Source: Plantactinospora soyae
GTDB taxonomy: Bacteria; Actinomycetota; Actinomycetes; Mycobacteriales; Micromonosporaceae
Assembly: GCF_014874095.1 (NCBI RefSeq)
Contig: NZ_JADBEB010000001.1
Span: 806,001 to 870,000 of the forward strand
DNA: 64,000 nt
Direction of reading: 5' to 3'
Positions 1 to 8,148 of this stretch are shown in pieces. Position 1 is the first letter of the stretch, and every line of letters begins with the position of its first letter. The notes beneath the pieces were generated by a model. The model saw only the letters and a program-made list of their open reading frames with translations. It ran no database searches and was not told the DNA's origin. Position numbers and translations under genes: made by a program.

Positions 1-325
1 CCACGGCGACCAGGCCGACGAGGGTACCGAACTCGAGTCCGCCGGCCCGGTGCAGCAGCGGTACGGCGGCGACCGCCACCGCGCTGCCCAGGTCGGCGAC
101 GATGCTGACCCGGCGGGCACCCAGCCGGTCGATCAGCGGACCACCGAGCGCGCAGGTGAGGACGAACGGCAGCATCTCGGCGAACGCCACCACCCCGGTC
201 CGGGCCGCGCTGCCGGTGATGACGAGGGTGAACCAGGGCAGCGCGACCAGGCTCATCACGCTGCCGGTCGTCGAGATCGTGCCGGCGGTCAGCAATCCGA
301 TCAGTGGCCGGCGGTCCCTACTCAT
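1..325 (-). CDS. MFS transporter, N-terminal part (runs off left edge)
   Basis: Reading from the ATG at 325 toward the left edge gives about 108 residues beginning MSRDRRPLIGLLTAG. The first helix is followed by LVALPWFTLVITGSA, a second helix rich in Leu/Val, and then GGPLIDRLGARRVSI. That last stretch matches the conserved G-x-x-x-D-R-x-G-R-R-like loop between helices 2 and 3 of the major facilitator superfamily. The rest of the gene lies outside the window. The start overlaps the end of the ArsR-type regulator gene by 8 bases (318-325), so the two are probably translationally coupled. A regulator/MFS pair of this kind is commonly a drug-efflux module; the substrate cannot be read from the sequence. 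Confidence 0.8.
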   Translation of the reverse strand, partial: MSRDRRPLIGLLTAGTISTTGSVMSLVALPWFTLVITGSAARTGVVAFAEMLPFVLTCALGGPLIDRLGARRVSIVADLGSAVAVAAVPLLHRAGGLEFGTLVGLVAV

Positions 326-965
326 CGTCGTCACCCCCGACCGACCCGTCGCCGTCCCCGACCGGCCCGTTGCCGTCCCCGGCCGGCTGGTCGGTGCCGG
401 CGCGCTGCTGGAAGAAGGGCATGAGCTGCGCCTGTACGACGTACGTCTCGGCGCCGTCGGGTGCGGGAACGTCGGGATCGTCGCGCCGGTAGCGGCCGAG
501 CAGTTCGTGTACCGCCTCGTAGAGTTCGGTCGCCTCGGCGACGGTCAGCCGGAACCGCCAGTCGCTGAGGGTGGACTTGCCCTCCCACTCCTCGGGGATG
601 TTCCCCAGTTCGTTCACCCAGCGGTCGACCCGGTCGGCGTAGAGCGAGGCGACGGCCCGCATGTAGGTCTCGATGTCCGCCAGCGCGTCCCGGCCCACCT
701 CGCGGTCGAGAATCGTTCCCTTGTGGGCCGCCCGCCACCACCGTTCCCGGCCCGGACCGCGTTTGGGTTCCTCGACCACGAAGCCGTACTGGGCGAGTTG
801 CCGCAGGTGGTAGCTGGTGGCGCCGGTCGACTGGCTGAGCCGCTGGGCGAGCAGGGTGGCCGTGGCGGGACCGTCCTCCCGGAGCACGTCGAGCATCCGT
901 ACCCGCAGCGGGTGGGCGAGACCGCGCAGCGACGTCGGACTGAGTCGTACCTCATCCCTGGACAT
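318..965 (-). CDS. ArsR-family (HTH_20-type) transcriptional regulator
   Basis: A 215-residue protein. I start it at the ATG at 965 (MSRDEVRLSP). The frame stays open to a TTG at 1001, but those codons lie in a palindromic operator. An N-terminal winged-helix domain covers about residues 8-90: LAHPLRVRMLDVL is the usual ArsR opening and STGATSYHLRQLAQYGFV is the recognition-helix region. No metal-binding CxC pair is visible, so a metal sensor is unlikely. The middle (about 90-180) is helical and resembles HTH_20 regulators of efflux pumps. The tail is a low-complexity Asp/Gly stretch. The stop overlaps the MFS start. The gene probably represses itself and the MFS gene through the operator at 968-1001. 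Confidence 0.85.
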   Translation of the reverse strand: MSRDEVRLSPTSLRGLAHPLRVRMLDVLREDGPATATLLAQRLSQSTGATSYHLRQLAQYGFVVEEPKRGPGRERWWRAAHKGTILDREVGRDALADIETYMRAVASLYADRVDRWVNELGNIPEEWEGKSTLSDWRFRLTVAEATELYEAVHELLGRYRRDDPDVPAPDGAETYVVQAQLMPFFQQRAGTDQPAGDGNGPVGDGDGSVGGDDDE

Positions 966-967
966 GT

Positions 968-1001
968 TGGCAAAGGTATCCTTGCAAAGGTTTCTTTGCA
1001 A
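968..1001. promoter_or_regulatory. palindromic operator before the ArsR-type regulator
   Basis: TTGCAAAG (982-989) and CTTTGCAA (994-1001) form a perfect 8-bp inverted repeat with a 4-base spacer. A second, imperfect copy of the half-site, TTGGCAAAGG, lies at 968-977 and pairs partly with CCTTGC at 980-985, so two palindromes overlap. The block ends 3 bases from the regulator's start codon. That placement fits an autorepressor site; the link to this regulator is inference. Confidence 0.7.
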
Positions 1002-1046
1002 GAGGAGGACAGTACGCCCGCCGCTCGTCGGTCAGTTGGAATCGGG

Positions 1047-2969
1047 TCAGTCCCCGGCGGGTGATCCGGCTGACCGGTCGCCGTGCCAGGAGCGCCAGAG
1101 TGCCGCGTACGAGCCACCGGCCGCGACGAGTTCGGCGTGCGGCCCCAGTTCGGTGATCCGGCCGTCCTCCACCACCGCCACCCGGTCCGCGTCGTGCGCG
1201 GAGTGCAGCCGGTGCGCGATCGCGACGACGGTACGGCCCCGCAGCACCGCCGCCAGCGACCGCTCCAGGTGACGGGCGGCCCGTGGATCGAGCAGTGACG
1301 TCGCCTCGTCCAGCACCAGCGTGTGCGGATCGCTGAGCACCAGCCGGGCGAGCGCGAGTTGCTGGGCCTGGGCCGCCGAGAGCGGATGCCCGCCGGAGCC
1401 GACCGTCGTGTCCAGTCCGTCCGGCAGTTGCTCCGCCCAATCGAGCGCGTCGACGGCGGCGAGCGCGTCGCGTACCCGCTCGTCCGTGGCGTCCGGCCGG
1501 GCCATCGTGAGATTGTCGCGGAGCGTACCGAGGAAGACGTGGTGTTCCTGGGTGACCAGCGCGACCTCGGTGCGCAGCTCGGCCAGCGGCAGGTCCGCCA
1601 GCGGCACCCCGCCGACGGTGACCGACCCGGCGCCCGGACGGTGGATGCCGGCGAGCAGTCGACCGAGGGTGGACTTGCCCGCCCCGGACGGGCCGACCAC
1701 GGCCAGCCGTTCCCCCGGCGCCAGCTCCAGCGTGACGCCGTGCAACACGTCCCGCCCCTGCTGGTACGCGTACCGGACGTCGCGGGCGGCCAGCCGCCGT
1801 CCTCCCGGCAGTTCTCCGGCCCGCTGTCCTTCCGGCTGCTCTCCGGCCCGCTGTTCCTCCGTCTGTCCTCCGGGCCGCTGTCCTTCCGTCTGTTCTCCGG
1901 GCCGCTGTCCTTCCGTCTGTTCTCCGGCTGGCGTCTGCCCGTCGGCTCGGGGCGCCGCCGGACGGGGCGATCCGGCGGCCGGATCGTCGTCGGCGGGCCG
2001 GGCCACACCGAGCAGCCGGGCCATCGAGGCCCCGCCGACCTGGAGTTCGTCCAGCCAGGACAGCAACCGGTCGATCGGATCCATCAACTGCTGCACGTAG
2101 AGGGTGGCGGCGGTGACCTCACCGAGGGTCGCCCAGCCCTCGATGTAGAACCAGCCGCCGAGGACCAGGGTCGCGACGACCGGCAGGACGTAGCCGGTCT
2201 CGGCGATCGGAAAATAGACGGTACGCAGGAACAGCGTGTACCGCTCGGCCTGGTACGACCGGCCGATGTCCCCGTCGGTACGCGCCCGCCGCCGGGCCTG
2301 CTGCCGCAGCGCCTCGGTCGTACGGGAACCTTCGACCGTCTCGCTGATCCCGTCGGTGATGTCCGAGTAGGCGGCGTTCTCGGCCAGGTAACCGGGGGTG
2401 GCCCGGCGCAGGTACCAGCGGGTGGAGAAGAACAGCACCGGCGCGGCGACCAGACCGGGCAGAATCAGCAGCGGATCGGTCAGCAGCACGGCACCGACGA
2501 CGAAGAACGCCGTCACCACCGCGATCAGCGTCTCCGGAACGGCGAACCGGACCGTCCGGGACAGCGCCGCCACGTCCCGGGTCGTCCGGGTGAGCAGGTC
2601 ACCGGTGCCAGCCTTTTCCACGGTGGACAGTGGAAGGGCCAGGATCCGGTCGATGAACTCCTCACGCAACTCGGCGAGTACCCGCTCGCCGAGCCGGGCC
2701 GAGGCGAAATGGGCGAACCGCATCAGCACCGCCTGGGCCAGCACGAAGCCGGCGATCGCGAGCGCGATCCTGTCCACGGTGACCGTGCCGACCCCCCGGG
2801 AGATCCCCTCGACCAGGTCACCGATCAGCCGTGGCGCCGCCAACCCGGTGACCGCGGCCAGCGCGTGCAGGCCGAGGGCGCCGGCCAGCGCCCGGGGATG
2901 CCGACGGATCAGCACCCGCGCGTACTGCCTGACCTGGGCCGCGTCCGCGACCGGCAACGCCGTACTCAT
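1047..2969 (-). CDS. ABC exporter half, membrane domain plus ATPase with intact Walker A
   Basis: A 640-residue ABC exporter half. Six predicted membrane helices fill about residues 25-310 and an ATP-binding domain about 395-625. Walker A is GPSGAGKST (about 426-434), Walker B is LVLDEATS (about 551), and the H-loop is AIAHRLH. The signature motif is degenerate: LSAAQ (530-534) in place of LSGGQ. The linker between domains (about 335-390) holds a tandem nine-residue repeat of the EQTEGQRPG type, encoded by 27-bp DNA repeats at 1814-1921. The ATG overlaps the stop of the neighbouring half-transporter by four bases (ATGA), so the two are coupled and almost certainly form a heterodimer. Substrate unknown; the ArsR/MFS pair next door suggests efflux of a small molecule. 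Confidence 0.9.
   Translation of the reverse strand: MSTALPVADAAQVRQYARVLIRRHPRALAGALGLHALAAVTGLAAPRLIGDLVEGISRGVGTVTVDRIALAIAGFVLAQAVLMRFAHFASARLGERVLAELREEFIDRILALPLSTVEKAGTGDLLTRTTRDVAALSRTVRFAVPETLIAVVTAFFVVGAVLLTDPLLILPGLVAAPVLFFSTRWYLRRATPGYLAENAAYSDITDGISETVEGSRTTEALRQQARRRARTDGDIGRSYQAERYTLFLRTVYFPIAETGYVLPVVATLVLGGWFYIEGWATLGEVTAATLYVQQLMDPIDRLLSWLDELQVGGASMARLLGVARPADDDPAAGSPRPAAPRADGQTPAGEQTEGQRPGEQTEGQRPGGQTEEQRAGEQPEGQRAGELPGGRRLAARDVRYAYQQGRDVLHGVTLELAPGERLAVVGPSGAGKSTLGRLLAGIHRPGAGSVTVGGVPLADLPLAELRTEVALVTQEHHVFLGTLRDNLTMARPDATDERVRDALAAVDALDWAEQLPDGLDTTVGSGGHPLSAAQAQQLALARLVLSDPHTLVLDEATSLLDPRAARHLERSLAAVLRGRTVVAIAHRLHSAHDADRVAVVEDGRITELGPHAELVAAGGSYAALWRSWHGDRSAGSPAGD
1814..1921. 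repeat. four tandem 27-bp repeats in the ABC linker
   Basis: Four consecutive 27-bp units start at 1814, 1841, 1868 and 1895. Each begins CTCCGG on the plus strand, and the last two are identical. Because 27 is a multiple of three, copy-number changes would lengthen or shorten the linker of the ABC protein without shifting its frame. Confidence 0.9.
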
Positions 2970-4678
2970 GCCTCCCCCTCCTCGGTCCGGGTGACGACGG
3001 CGGCGTAGCGCGGCTCGGAGTCGAGCAGTTCGCGGTGCCGGCCCTCGGCGACCGCCTTGCCGTCGGAGACGAAGACCACGTGGTCGGCCTGGTCCAGGAC
3101 CAGCGGACTGGTGGTGCAGACCAGGGTGGTCCGGCAGCGCCGGGCCGGACCGAGCCGCCCCGCGATCCGCGCCTCGGTGTGCGCGTCCACCGCGCTGGTC
3201 GGCTCGACCAGGATCAGGATCTCCGGATCCGCCACCAGCGCCCGGACCAGCCGGAGCCGTTGCTGTTGACCACCGGAGAACTCCCGGCCGCGCTCGGCGA
3301 CCCGACCGGCCAGGCCACCGGGCAGCGCCTCGACGATGTCGGTGGCGCTGGCCGCGACCAGCGCCGCCTCGATGGACGCGTCGTCGGCCCGGTCGTGCGG
3401 GTCCAACTCGGTGCGGAGCGGACCGGAGAAGAGCCGCGCGTCGTTGTCGGCCACCATGATCCGGCGCCGGACCGCTTCCAGCGCCAGCTCCCGCAGCGGT
3501 ACGCCGTGCAGCGTCGCCTCGCTGTCGACGTACCGGCCGAGTCGGTCGGCGATGGCGACGGCGTCCTCCGGAGCGGCGGCGGCCAGCGCGGTCAGCCTGC
3601 CCGGCCGCACCGACAGTCCCGACTCCACGTCGACCAGTTCCCCGGCCCCCTCGGGTACCTGCGCGGGCTGGGTCGGTTCGCTGATCTCCGGCCGCAGATT
3701 GAGCATCCCGACCACCCGGCGGGCGGAAACGTGTCCCCGGGTCAGCCGGTCGATCACCTCGGTCAGCATCCGCAACGGGCCGATCAGGAAGACGGTGTAG
3801 CCGTAGAACGAGACGAGCTGCCCGACGGTGATCTCGCCACGCAGCGCGAAGCGGGCGCCGAGCCAGGTCACCAGGACGAGGAAGATGCCGGGCATCAGGA
3901 TCTGGGTGGACTCCAGCAGCGCCTCCACCCTGGCCACCCGTACCCCGCCGTGCCGCAGAGCCTGTGACTCCACCCGGTACCGCGCCGAGAAGACCGCCTC
4001 GCCGCCCACCCCGCGCAGCACTCGCAGCCCGGCGACGATGTCACTGGCCCGGGTGGTGAGGGTCGCCTGCTGGTCCCGGTACGTCTCCTGGCGCCGGTGC
4101 AGCGGTCGGATCAGCATCGCGACGACGGCCATCAGCACCGGTACGCCGAGCACCACCACCAGACCGAGCGGCACCGAGGTGGTCAGCAGGATCGCGGTGA
4201 TGGTGAGTACGGCGAACAGCGACCCGGTACCCCGGGAGAGAATGTCGAGCGCCCCGCCGATGTGGTTGATGTCGGCCGTGCCGATGCTGACCACCTCGCC
4301 GGTGGCAAGCCGCTTCGGCAGCGTCGCGCCGAGCCGGTTGGCCTGGTCGGCGGTGAGCTGGACGGTCCGGTACGCCCCGGCCAGCCAGTTGAAGCTGGCG
4401 AACCGGTGCCGGACGATCCCGACGATCGCCTGGGCGATGCCGAGCGCGAGCAGGAGCAGCCCCCACCGGACCAGCGCGTCGGTGTTCCGGGCGATCAGGC
4501 CGGCATCGATCGCCTTGCCGAGCACGGCCGGCATCAGCGCCTGGCCGACGAAACTGACGATGCCCAGCACCATCCCACCGGCGAGGGTCGGCCAGATCCG
4601 TGCGGCGAGCCAGAGCAGAAACCTGGTCGCCGAACGCTGGTCCGCCACGCCGGGATCGGGGACAGGTAAGGAGCGCAT
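2966..4678 (-). CDS. ABC exporter half with degenerate ATP-binding site
   Basis: A 570-residue ABC exporter half, upstream partner of the gene at 1047-2969. I start it at the ATG at 4678 (MRSLPVPDPG). The frame stays open to 4849, but the extra 57 residues look non-coding and would overlap the previous gene. Six membrane helices lie in about residues 25-300. The ATPase domain lacks a P-loop: the segment ALAAAAPEDAVAIADRLG stands where GxxGxGKST should be. The Walker B Asp is lost (ILILVEPTS) and the H-loop His is replaced (VCTTSPL). The signature FSGGQ (about 467-471) is intact. In a head-to-tail dimer this intact signature would face the partner's intact Walker A, giving one working ATP site. 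Stop and partner start overlap (ATGA). Confidence 0.88.
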   Translation of the reverse strand: MRSLPVPDPGVADQRSATRFLLWLAARIWPTLAGGMVLGIVSFVGQALMPAVLGKAIDAGLIARNTDALVRWGLLLLALGIAQAIVGIVRHRFASFNWLAGAYRTVQLTADQANRLGATLPKRLATGEVVSIGTADINHIGGALDILSRGTGSLFAVLTITAILLTTSVPLGLVVVLGVPVLMAVVAMLIRPLHRRQETYRDQQATLTTRASDIVAGLRVLRGVGGEAVFSARYRVESQALRHGGVRVARVEALLESTQILMPGIFLVLVTWLGARFALRGEITVGQLVSFYGYTVFLIGPLRMLTEVIDRLTRGHVSARRVVGMLNLRPEISEPTQPAQVPEGAGELVDVESGLSVRPGRLTALAAAAPEDAVAIADRLGRYVDSEATLHGVPLRELALEAVRRRIMVADNDARLFSGPLRTELDPHDRADDASIEAALVAASATDIVEALPGGLAGRVAERGREFSGGQQQRLRLVRALVADPEILILVEPTSAVDAHTEARIAGRLGPARRCRTTLVCTTSPLVLDQADHVVFVSDGKAVAEGRHRELLDSEPRYAAVVTRTEEGEA

Positions 4679-4845
4679 CCAGACGACGCTATGGGACCAA
4701 TCGCCACGATCGCCATTGGTTTTCACAGTGCATTTGACTCGGAGTAGCCGGAGTAGCACTTCCCGTGATAGTCCTGTCCTCGCCGTACGCCACAGCCGGC
4801 ACTCGGTCTGATAGCGGCCGGATGTGATCACCGTCGATGACCGGG

Positions 4846-5466
4846 TCACTCCTCTTTGCGCTGCTGGACGTCCGCAGCCGCACTGCGCAGCCAGGCCACC
4901 GCCTCACCTGCCCCTGGGCAGCGCGCCGTCGACACGGCCTCGGCGAGCAGAAGCAGTTGTTCCGGCGGGAGTTCCATCGCCTCGCCGCTGAGGAACCGTA
5001 GTCGCACAGCCGCGCGATCGTCAGACACCAGTAGTGCGGTTACCGGCGGAGCCTTCGCGACCACATCGCTGGCGGGTACCGGGCTGACCTCGCGACGCTG
5101 AAGTTGGCGCATCTCGATCGATCGAGCGTCGGCAAGGTCGACCGTACGGGTGCGCAGCCCCCGTACGGTGAGCCGAGTTCCCTGCAACCAGGCAGCCGCC
5201 CGGACGATGAACGTAGTCAGCAACACCGTCCCAAGCAGCGTCAGTCCGGCCGCAACTCCGGCCAGCGCCAACGGCAGCAGGCCCCACTCGCTGCCGTCGT
5301 CCGCAGGGAAGATCCACAGCGGCAGCTTTCCCAGCCCGAATCCGAGCCCCCCAGCGGCGATCGCGACCACACCACCGAGCAGGAGGGCTTTGACCACCCG
5401 GCCCGCCCTGGCTCCATGGAACCCAACCGACAAGCGACACCTGCTTGTCTCAGCCTGTATCGACAC
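4846..5466 (-). CDS. two-helix membrane protein of unknown function, paralogue A
   Basis: I do not recognise this family. A 206-residue protein from a GTG at 5466. Two hydrophobic segments lie near residues 25-50 and 62-90, followed by a soluble C-terminal domain of about 110 residues. It is a clear paralogue of the proteins at 7477-8076 and 8149-8769. Shared blocks are an N-terminal LSVGF/Y, a juxtamembrane AAWLxGTxLxVR, then RTVDLAxAR, and a C-terminal LPPEQL...ARCPGxxE...WLR. The topology and the short post-helix domain loosely resemble PH-like or YcxB-like membrane proteins, but that is a guess. It is the last gene of a minus-strand run that includes two WXG-like proteins, and the ABC exporter gene follows after 167 bases. 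Confidence 0.75.
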   Translation of the reverse strand: MSIQAETSRCRLSVGFHGARAGRVVKALLLGGVVAIAAGGLGFGLGKLPLWIFPADDGSEWGLLPLALAGVAAGLTLLGTVLLTTFIVRAAAWLQGTRLTVRGLRTRTVDLADARSIEMRQLQRREVSPVPASDVVAKAPPVTALLVSDDRAAVRLRFLSGEAMELPPEQLLLLAEAVSTARCPGAGEAVAWLRSAAADVQQRKEE

Positions 5467-5513
5467 ATGATCGCAGAGGAACGATTGGTGCGCTCTGTCT
5501 GTACGCGAGGCAG

Positions 5514-6302
5514 TCAGTCTGTGCGTACGGACCAGTTACCCGGGGTTTCCATCGTTGGCCACCCGAAGGTGCCGCCGGGCTGCTCGACCATTCCGGTGTT
5601 GTCATTCAACACCTGCGCCAGCGAGGTCATGGTGTTGTCGAACCTCTCGGTGTAGTCCACGAGCGCCACGAGCGCTGCCACGACGAGTCCACCTACAGCA
5701 ACGACGGTACCGCCTGCCATTGGCGGCGCGGCAGGAGCGCCGATCACCGTTGCAGTGGCTCCGGCCGCAGAGACCATGCCAATTACAAAGGTTGCCACCG
5801 CAGCGGCGATGGCTACCCAGAAGGCAACGAGGCCCCAGGCGAGATCGTCCAACGCACTTTGGATCTTCTCGGTGGCTGGGCCGATGGTCTTCAGAGCGTC
5901 GGCCTGCGCGAGGGCCGCATCTCGGTACGAGTCAGCGGCGGTACCACCCCAGCGGCCGTCAGCGTCCAGCTCATTCGGGGATACCTTTTGCTGCAGACCA
6001 CTCACGGGCGCGCCGATCCGGACGTTCCAGTACTCCCCGATGCGCCACAGCGCCGGAGGGAAGCCGGGCTCCTCAACGAGTCGCTGGAGTTCGTCGAATA
6101 GGCGGTCCTTCAGCTCAAGAAACCGTTGCCACTCCCTCTCGATAGCCTCCGTCCCGATGCCCAGAGGTAGCCATCGCATCGCGGCGGTTAGTCCGTCCGC
6201 CAGCTCCACAGTCAATTGCTGGACTCGTTCCAGCCCTTCGCTGACGTTTTGCTGCGATTGCTCGGCGACCTGCTCCAGCCAACTCGCTCCCGCCGCCGTC
6301 AT
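5514..6302 (-). CDS. large WXG/ESX-like protein with two C-terminal membrane helices
   Basis: A 262-residue protein starting at an ATG that overlaps the stop of the preceding gene by four bases. The N-terminal half is predicted helical coiled coil (about 1-95). It is followed by DGRWGGTAADSYRDAAL (about 115-132), which has the W-x-G turn and the Y-x-x-A/D context of WXG100 and longer WXG-type secretion substrates. Two hydrophobic segments, about 155-180 and 195-215, separated by a Pro/Ala loop, then precede a short polar tail. Long WXG proteins with hydrophobic segments are typical partners or substrates of type VII secretion. No ESX core genes (EccB-E, MycP) are in the window. The exact role is unknown. 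Confidence 0.7.
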   Translation of the reverse strand: MTAAGASWLEQVAEQSQQNVSEGLERVQQLTVELADGLTAAMRWLPLGIGTEAIEREWQRFLELKDRLFDELQRLVEEPGFPPALWRIGEYWNVRIGAPVSGLQQKVSPNELDADGRWGGTAADSYRDAALAQADALKTIGPATEKIQSALDDLAWGLVAFWVAIAAAVATFVIGMVSAAGATATVIGAPAAPPMAGGTVVAVGGLVVAALVALVDYTERFDNTMTSLAQVLNDNTGMVEQPGGTFGWPTMETPGNWSVRTD

Positions 6303-6631
6303 TGCTGATCGCCTGCCCTCTCCATACGGACCGATGCCCCCGAATCGGCTCGATCGTAGTTGTCCAGCACAGCTCGAAGCTTTGTCGCCATCACCGTCAT
6401 TGTGACCGCGCCCTCGTTCAACACCCGGACGAAGAAGTCCTGTGCCTCGGTATAACGCTGCCCGACGCCCTGCCTGTTCGGTAGGTATCCAAAATGGAAC
6501 CCCGTGAGGGTCAGCGATGCAGCCTCATGCGCGGCCTTGGTCATAACTTCGGCGGCCTCATACCATGTCGCCGCGTCACTCATGAGCGCCTCGCGCGCCA
6601 TCTTGATCGTTTCCGCATCTGGCTGGGTCAA
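6299..6631 (-). CDS. WXG100/EspC-like small helical protein
   Basis: A 110-residue protein starting at a TTG (6631) with AGGGGA about 8 bases upstream. It is largely helical, with an ATWYEAAEVM segment near residue 21 and a second helix around 55-95, matching the size and two-helix design of WXG100 and EspC-like proteins. A clean W-x-G turn is not obvious; the loop region reads LTLTGFHFGYLP. Its stop overlaps the start of the large WXG protein (6302), so the two are coupled and may form a pair as EsxA/EsxB-type proteins do. The functional assignment rests mostly on size, helix pattern and neighbours. Confidence 0.6.
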   Translation of the reverse strand: MTQPDAETIKMAREALMSDAATWYEAAEVMTKAAHEAASLTLTGFHFGYLPNRQGVGQRYTEAQDFFVRVLNEGAVTMTVMATKLRAVLDNYDRADSGASVRMERAGDQQ

Positions 6632-6686
6632 CTCAGAATCCCCTCTCGACCCTTAGCAAGCGACCGCTCTGGTCACTGCCGGATGA

Positions 6687-7430
6687 TCAACGCGCCATCC
6701 CCAAGCGACGCAGCAAGGCCGCCGGATCCGCAGTAAGCTCGCGCAATTCCACGATGGCCGGCAGACCGGCAAGGCTTGCAGCCTCGTCCTCCGTTTCCTG
6801 GTCGTACGCGTCCTGGCACGCGGCGAGCACCTCGCTGCCGACAGCCGACCCACTGGGCTGCTCCCGTAGCCACCGTTGGCTAATTTCAACCTCGGCGATT
6901 TGGCCACGCTTCACTGCAACGGTCGCCCGATTATCTCGGCCTCGGCCTACCACCTGCTGGCCGCCCCGGGCTTCCAATCGATGGCGATAGCCGTCCACCT
7001 CTGACAGCGCCGCCCTCGTGACCTCGGACGTCCGCAGCAACACCTCGGCCCGACTCTCTCTGCTAGCAGACTCCGCGGAGCGAAGATGGTTCGATCCGTC
7101 ATTGCCTCGCTGCTGGTCCATCGAACTCTGCCAATCTGTCGGCGGATCCCCGCCCTCACGCTCGGCGACGCGCTCCGACCAAATTTTAAGTCGATCGGCA
7201 GCAGCCTGATTCGCGGCATCGAGAACAGCTACCGACAACTGCTCTGGTCCGATCTCCTGCCACCACATGCGACCGATGTCGACCTGCCGCACCTGCCCAG
7301 CATCGTCCAATTCAACCCGCACGGATCCGGATCCATCCGTGCCGACACCGGTCACGCCTGACTGGTCCATCTGCCAAGCGAGTCGCTCGGCGGCCTTCTG
7401 AAGCAAGATGAGGCCGCGTTCGATGTCCAC
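6687..7430 (-). CDS. protein with two YbaB/EbfC-like repeats
   Basis: A 247-residue protein. The frame is open to 7634 but would run through the next gene, so I place the start at the GTG at 7430 (VDIERGLILLQKA), preceded by GGGGGA. The first 100 residues fit the YbaB/EbfC nucleoid-associated fold: an opening helix, then GSVRVELDDAGQVRQVDI and a second helix AVLDAANQAAADRL. After a polar linker (about 105-150) the same pattern recurs: NRATVAVKRGQIAEVEIS followed by VGSEVLAACQDAYDQ. So this looks like two fused YbaB-like units. In actinomycetes YbaB-like genes often sit beside WXG genes, as here. DNA binding is inferred from the family, not shown. Confidence 0.65.
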   Translation of the reverse strand: MDIERGLILLQKAAERLAWQMDQSGVTGVGTDGSGSVRVELDDAGQVRQVDIGRMWWQEIGPEQLSVAVLDAANQAAADRLKIWSERVAEREGGDPPTDWQSSMDQQRGNDGSNHLRSAESASRESRAEVLLRTSEVTRAALSEVDGYRHRLEARGGQQVVGRGRDNRATVAVKRGQIAEVEISQRWLREQPSGSAVGSEVLAACQDAYDQETEDEAASLAGLPAIVELRELTADPAALLRRLGMAR

Positions 7431-7476
7431 AAGTCCCCCATGAAGTCTGGTCTGCGGTACCGATAAACAGAGGATT

Positions 7477-8076
7477 TCAACGAGGCCATGCCGCCATCGC
7501 TCGAAGCCAGGCAATGGTCTCCGCCCCGCCCGGACAGCGCGCAACCGACAGCGCGTTGGCCAGTAGGGACAGCTGCTCCGGGGGCAGCAGCACCCGATCA
7601 CGACTTGCCAAGCGAAGCCGTACCTGGGGGCCATCGGAGGTCACGACGAGCAATGGAACCGCCGGAGATGGTCCCGCCGCACCCGCTGACGCCGGAACAG
7701 CCAGCTGCTCGGCGGTTGATTGGAGCAAGACCGACCGGGCAGCAGCAAGGTCCACCGTATGGACCCGCCGATCCCGGATGATCAGCCGGGTACCTTCCAG
7801 CCAGGCCGCCTGGAACAAGCTTCGGATCCGCCGTGGAATCCAGAACCCCATCAGCCCGGCAAGGACCCAAGCCAGCACAATCGACAGGAACAAAGGCGCT
7901 CCCCCCGAAGCAGAGTCCCCTCCCATCACCTGCACCGCCAACTTTCCGAGGGCTCGCCCACCCCAGACGGCGGCAACCACGACCAACCCGGCGCCCAGCA
8001 GCACGATCACCACTCTGCCGGCGAAGCCCCTCTGGTATCCGACCGATAATCGATATCGATGCCCTGCTGTCTGCAC
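7477..8076 (-). CDS. two-helix membrane protein of unknown function, paralogue B
   Basis: A 199-residue member of the same unrecognised family as the genes at 4846 and 8149. The frame is open to an ATG at 8118. I prefer the GTG at 8076 because the protein then begins VQTAGHRYRLSVGYQ, matching the start of paralogue C, and because everything upstream of 8076 is a copy of the non-coding region upstream of paralogue C. Hydrophobic segments lie near residues 18-45 and 58-80, followed by AAWLEGTRLIIRDRR, HTVDLAAARS, and LPPEQLSLLANALSVARCPG near the end. The YbaB-like gene starts 46 bases after its stop. Confidence 0.72.
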   Translation of the reverse strand: MQTAGHRYRLSVGYQRGFAGRVVIVLLGAGLVVVAAVWGGRALGKLAVQVMGGDSASGGAPLFLSIVLAWVLAGLMGFWIPRRIRSLFQAAWLEGTRLIIRDRRVHTVDLAAARSVLLQSTAEQLAVPASAGAAGPSPAVPLLVVTSDGPQVRLRLASRDRVLLPPEQLSLLANALSVARCPGGAETIAWLRAMAAWPR

Positions 8077-8136
8077 CGGGCCATGATGGCAGACCGGGGC
8101 GACACGTGGGGTGGTCATGATTACGACAGAGGGTCA
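8074..8136. repeat. 63-bp duplicated upstream region, copy 1
   Basis: These 63 bases cover the start codon and leader of paralogue B and match 8767-8829 at about 55 of 63 positions with no gap. Both copies contain GCCATGATGGC, a short inverted repeat just before the start codon. Five of the eight differences fall in one 7-base patch. Confidence 0.85.
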
Positions 8137-8148
8137 AATTTTCGAAGG

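Noticed and set aside
4679-4849. An N-terminal extension of the upstream ABC half-transporter
   Set aside because: It would overlap the stop of the previous gene, reads as basic low-similarity sequence and has no ribosome site; the ATG at 4678 fits the family.
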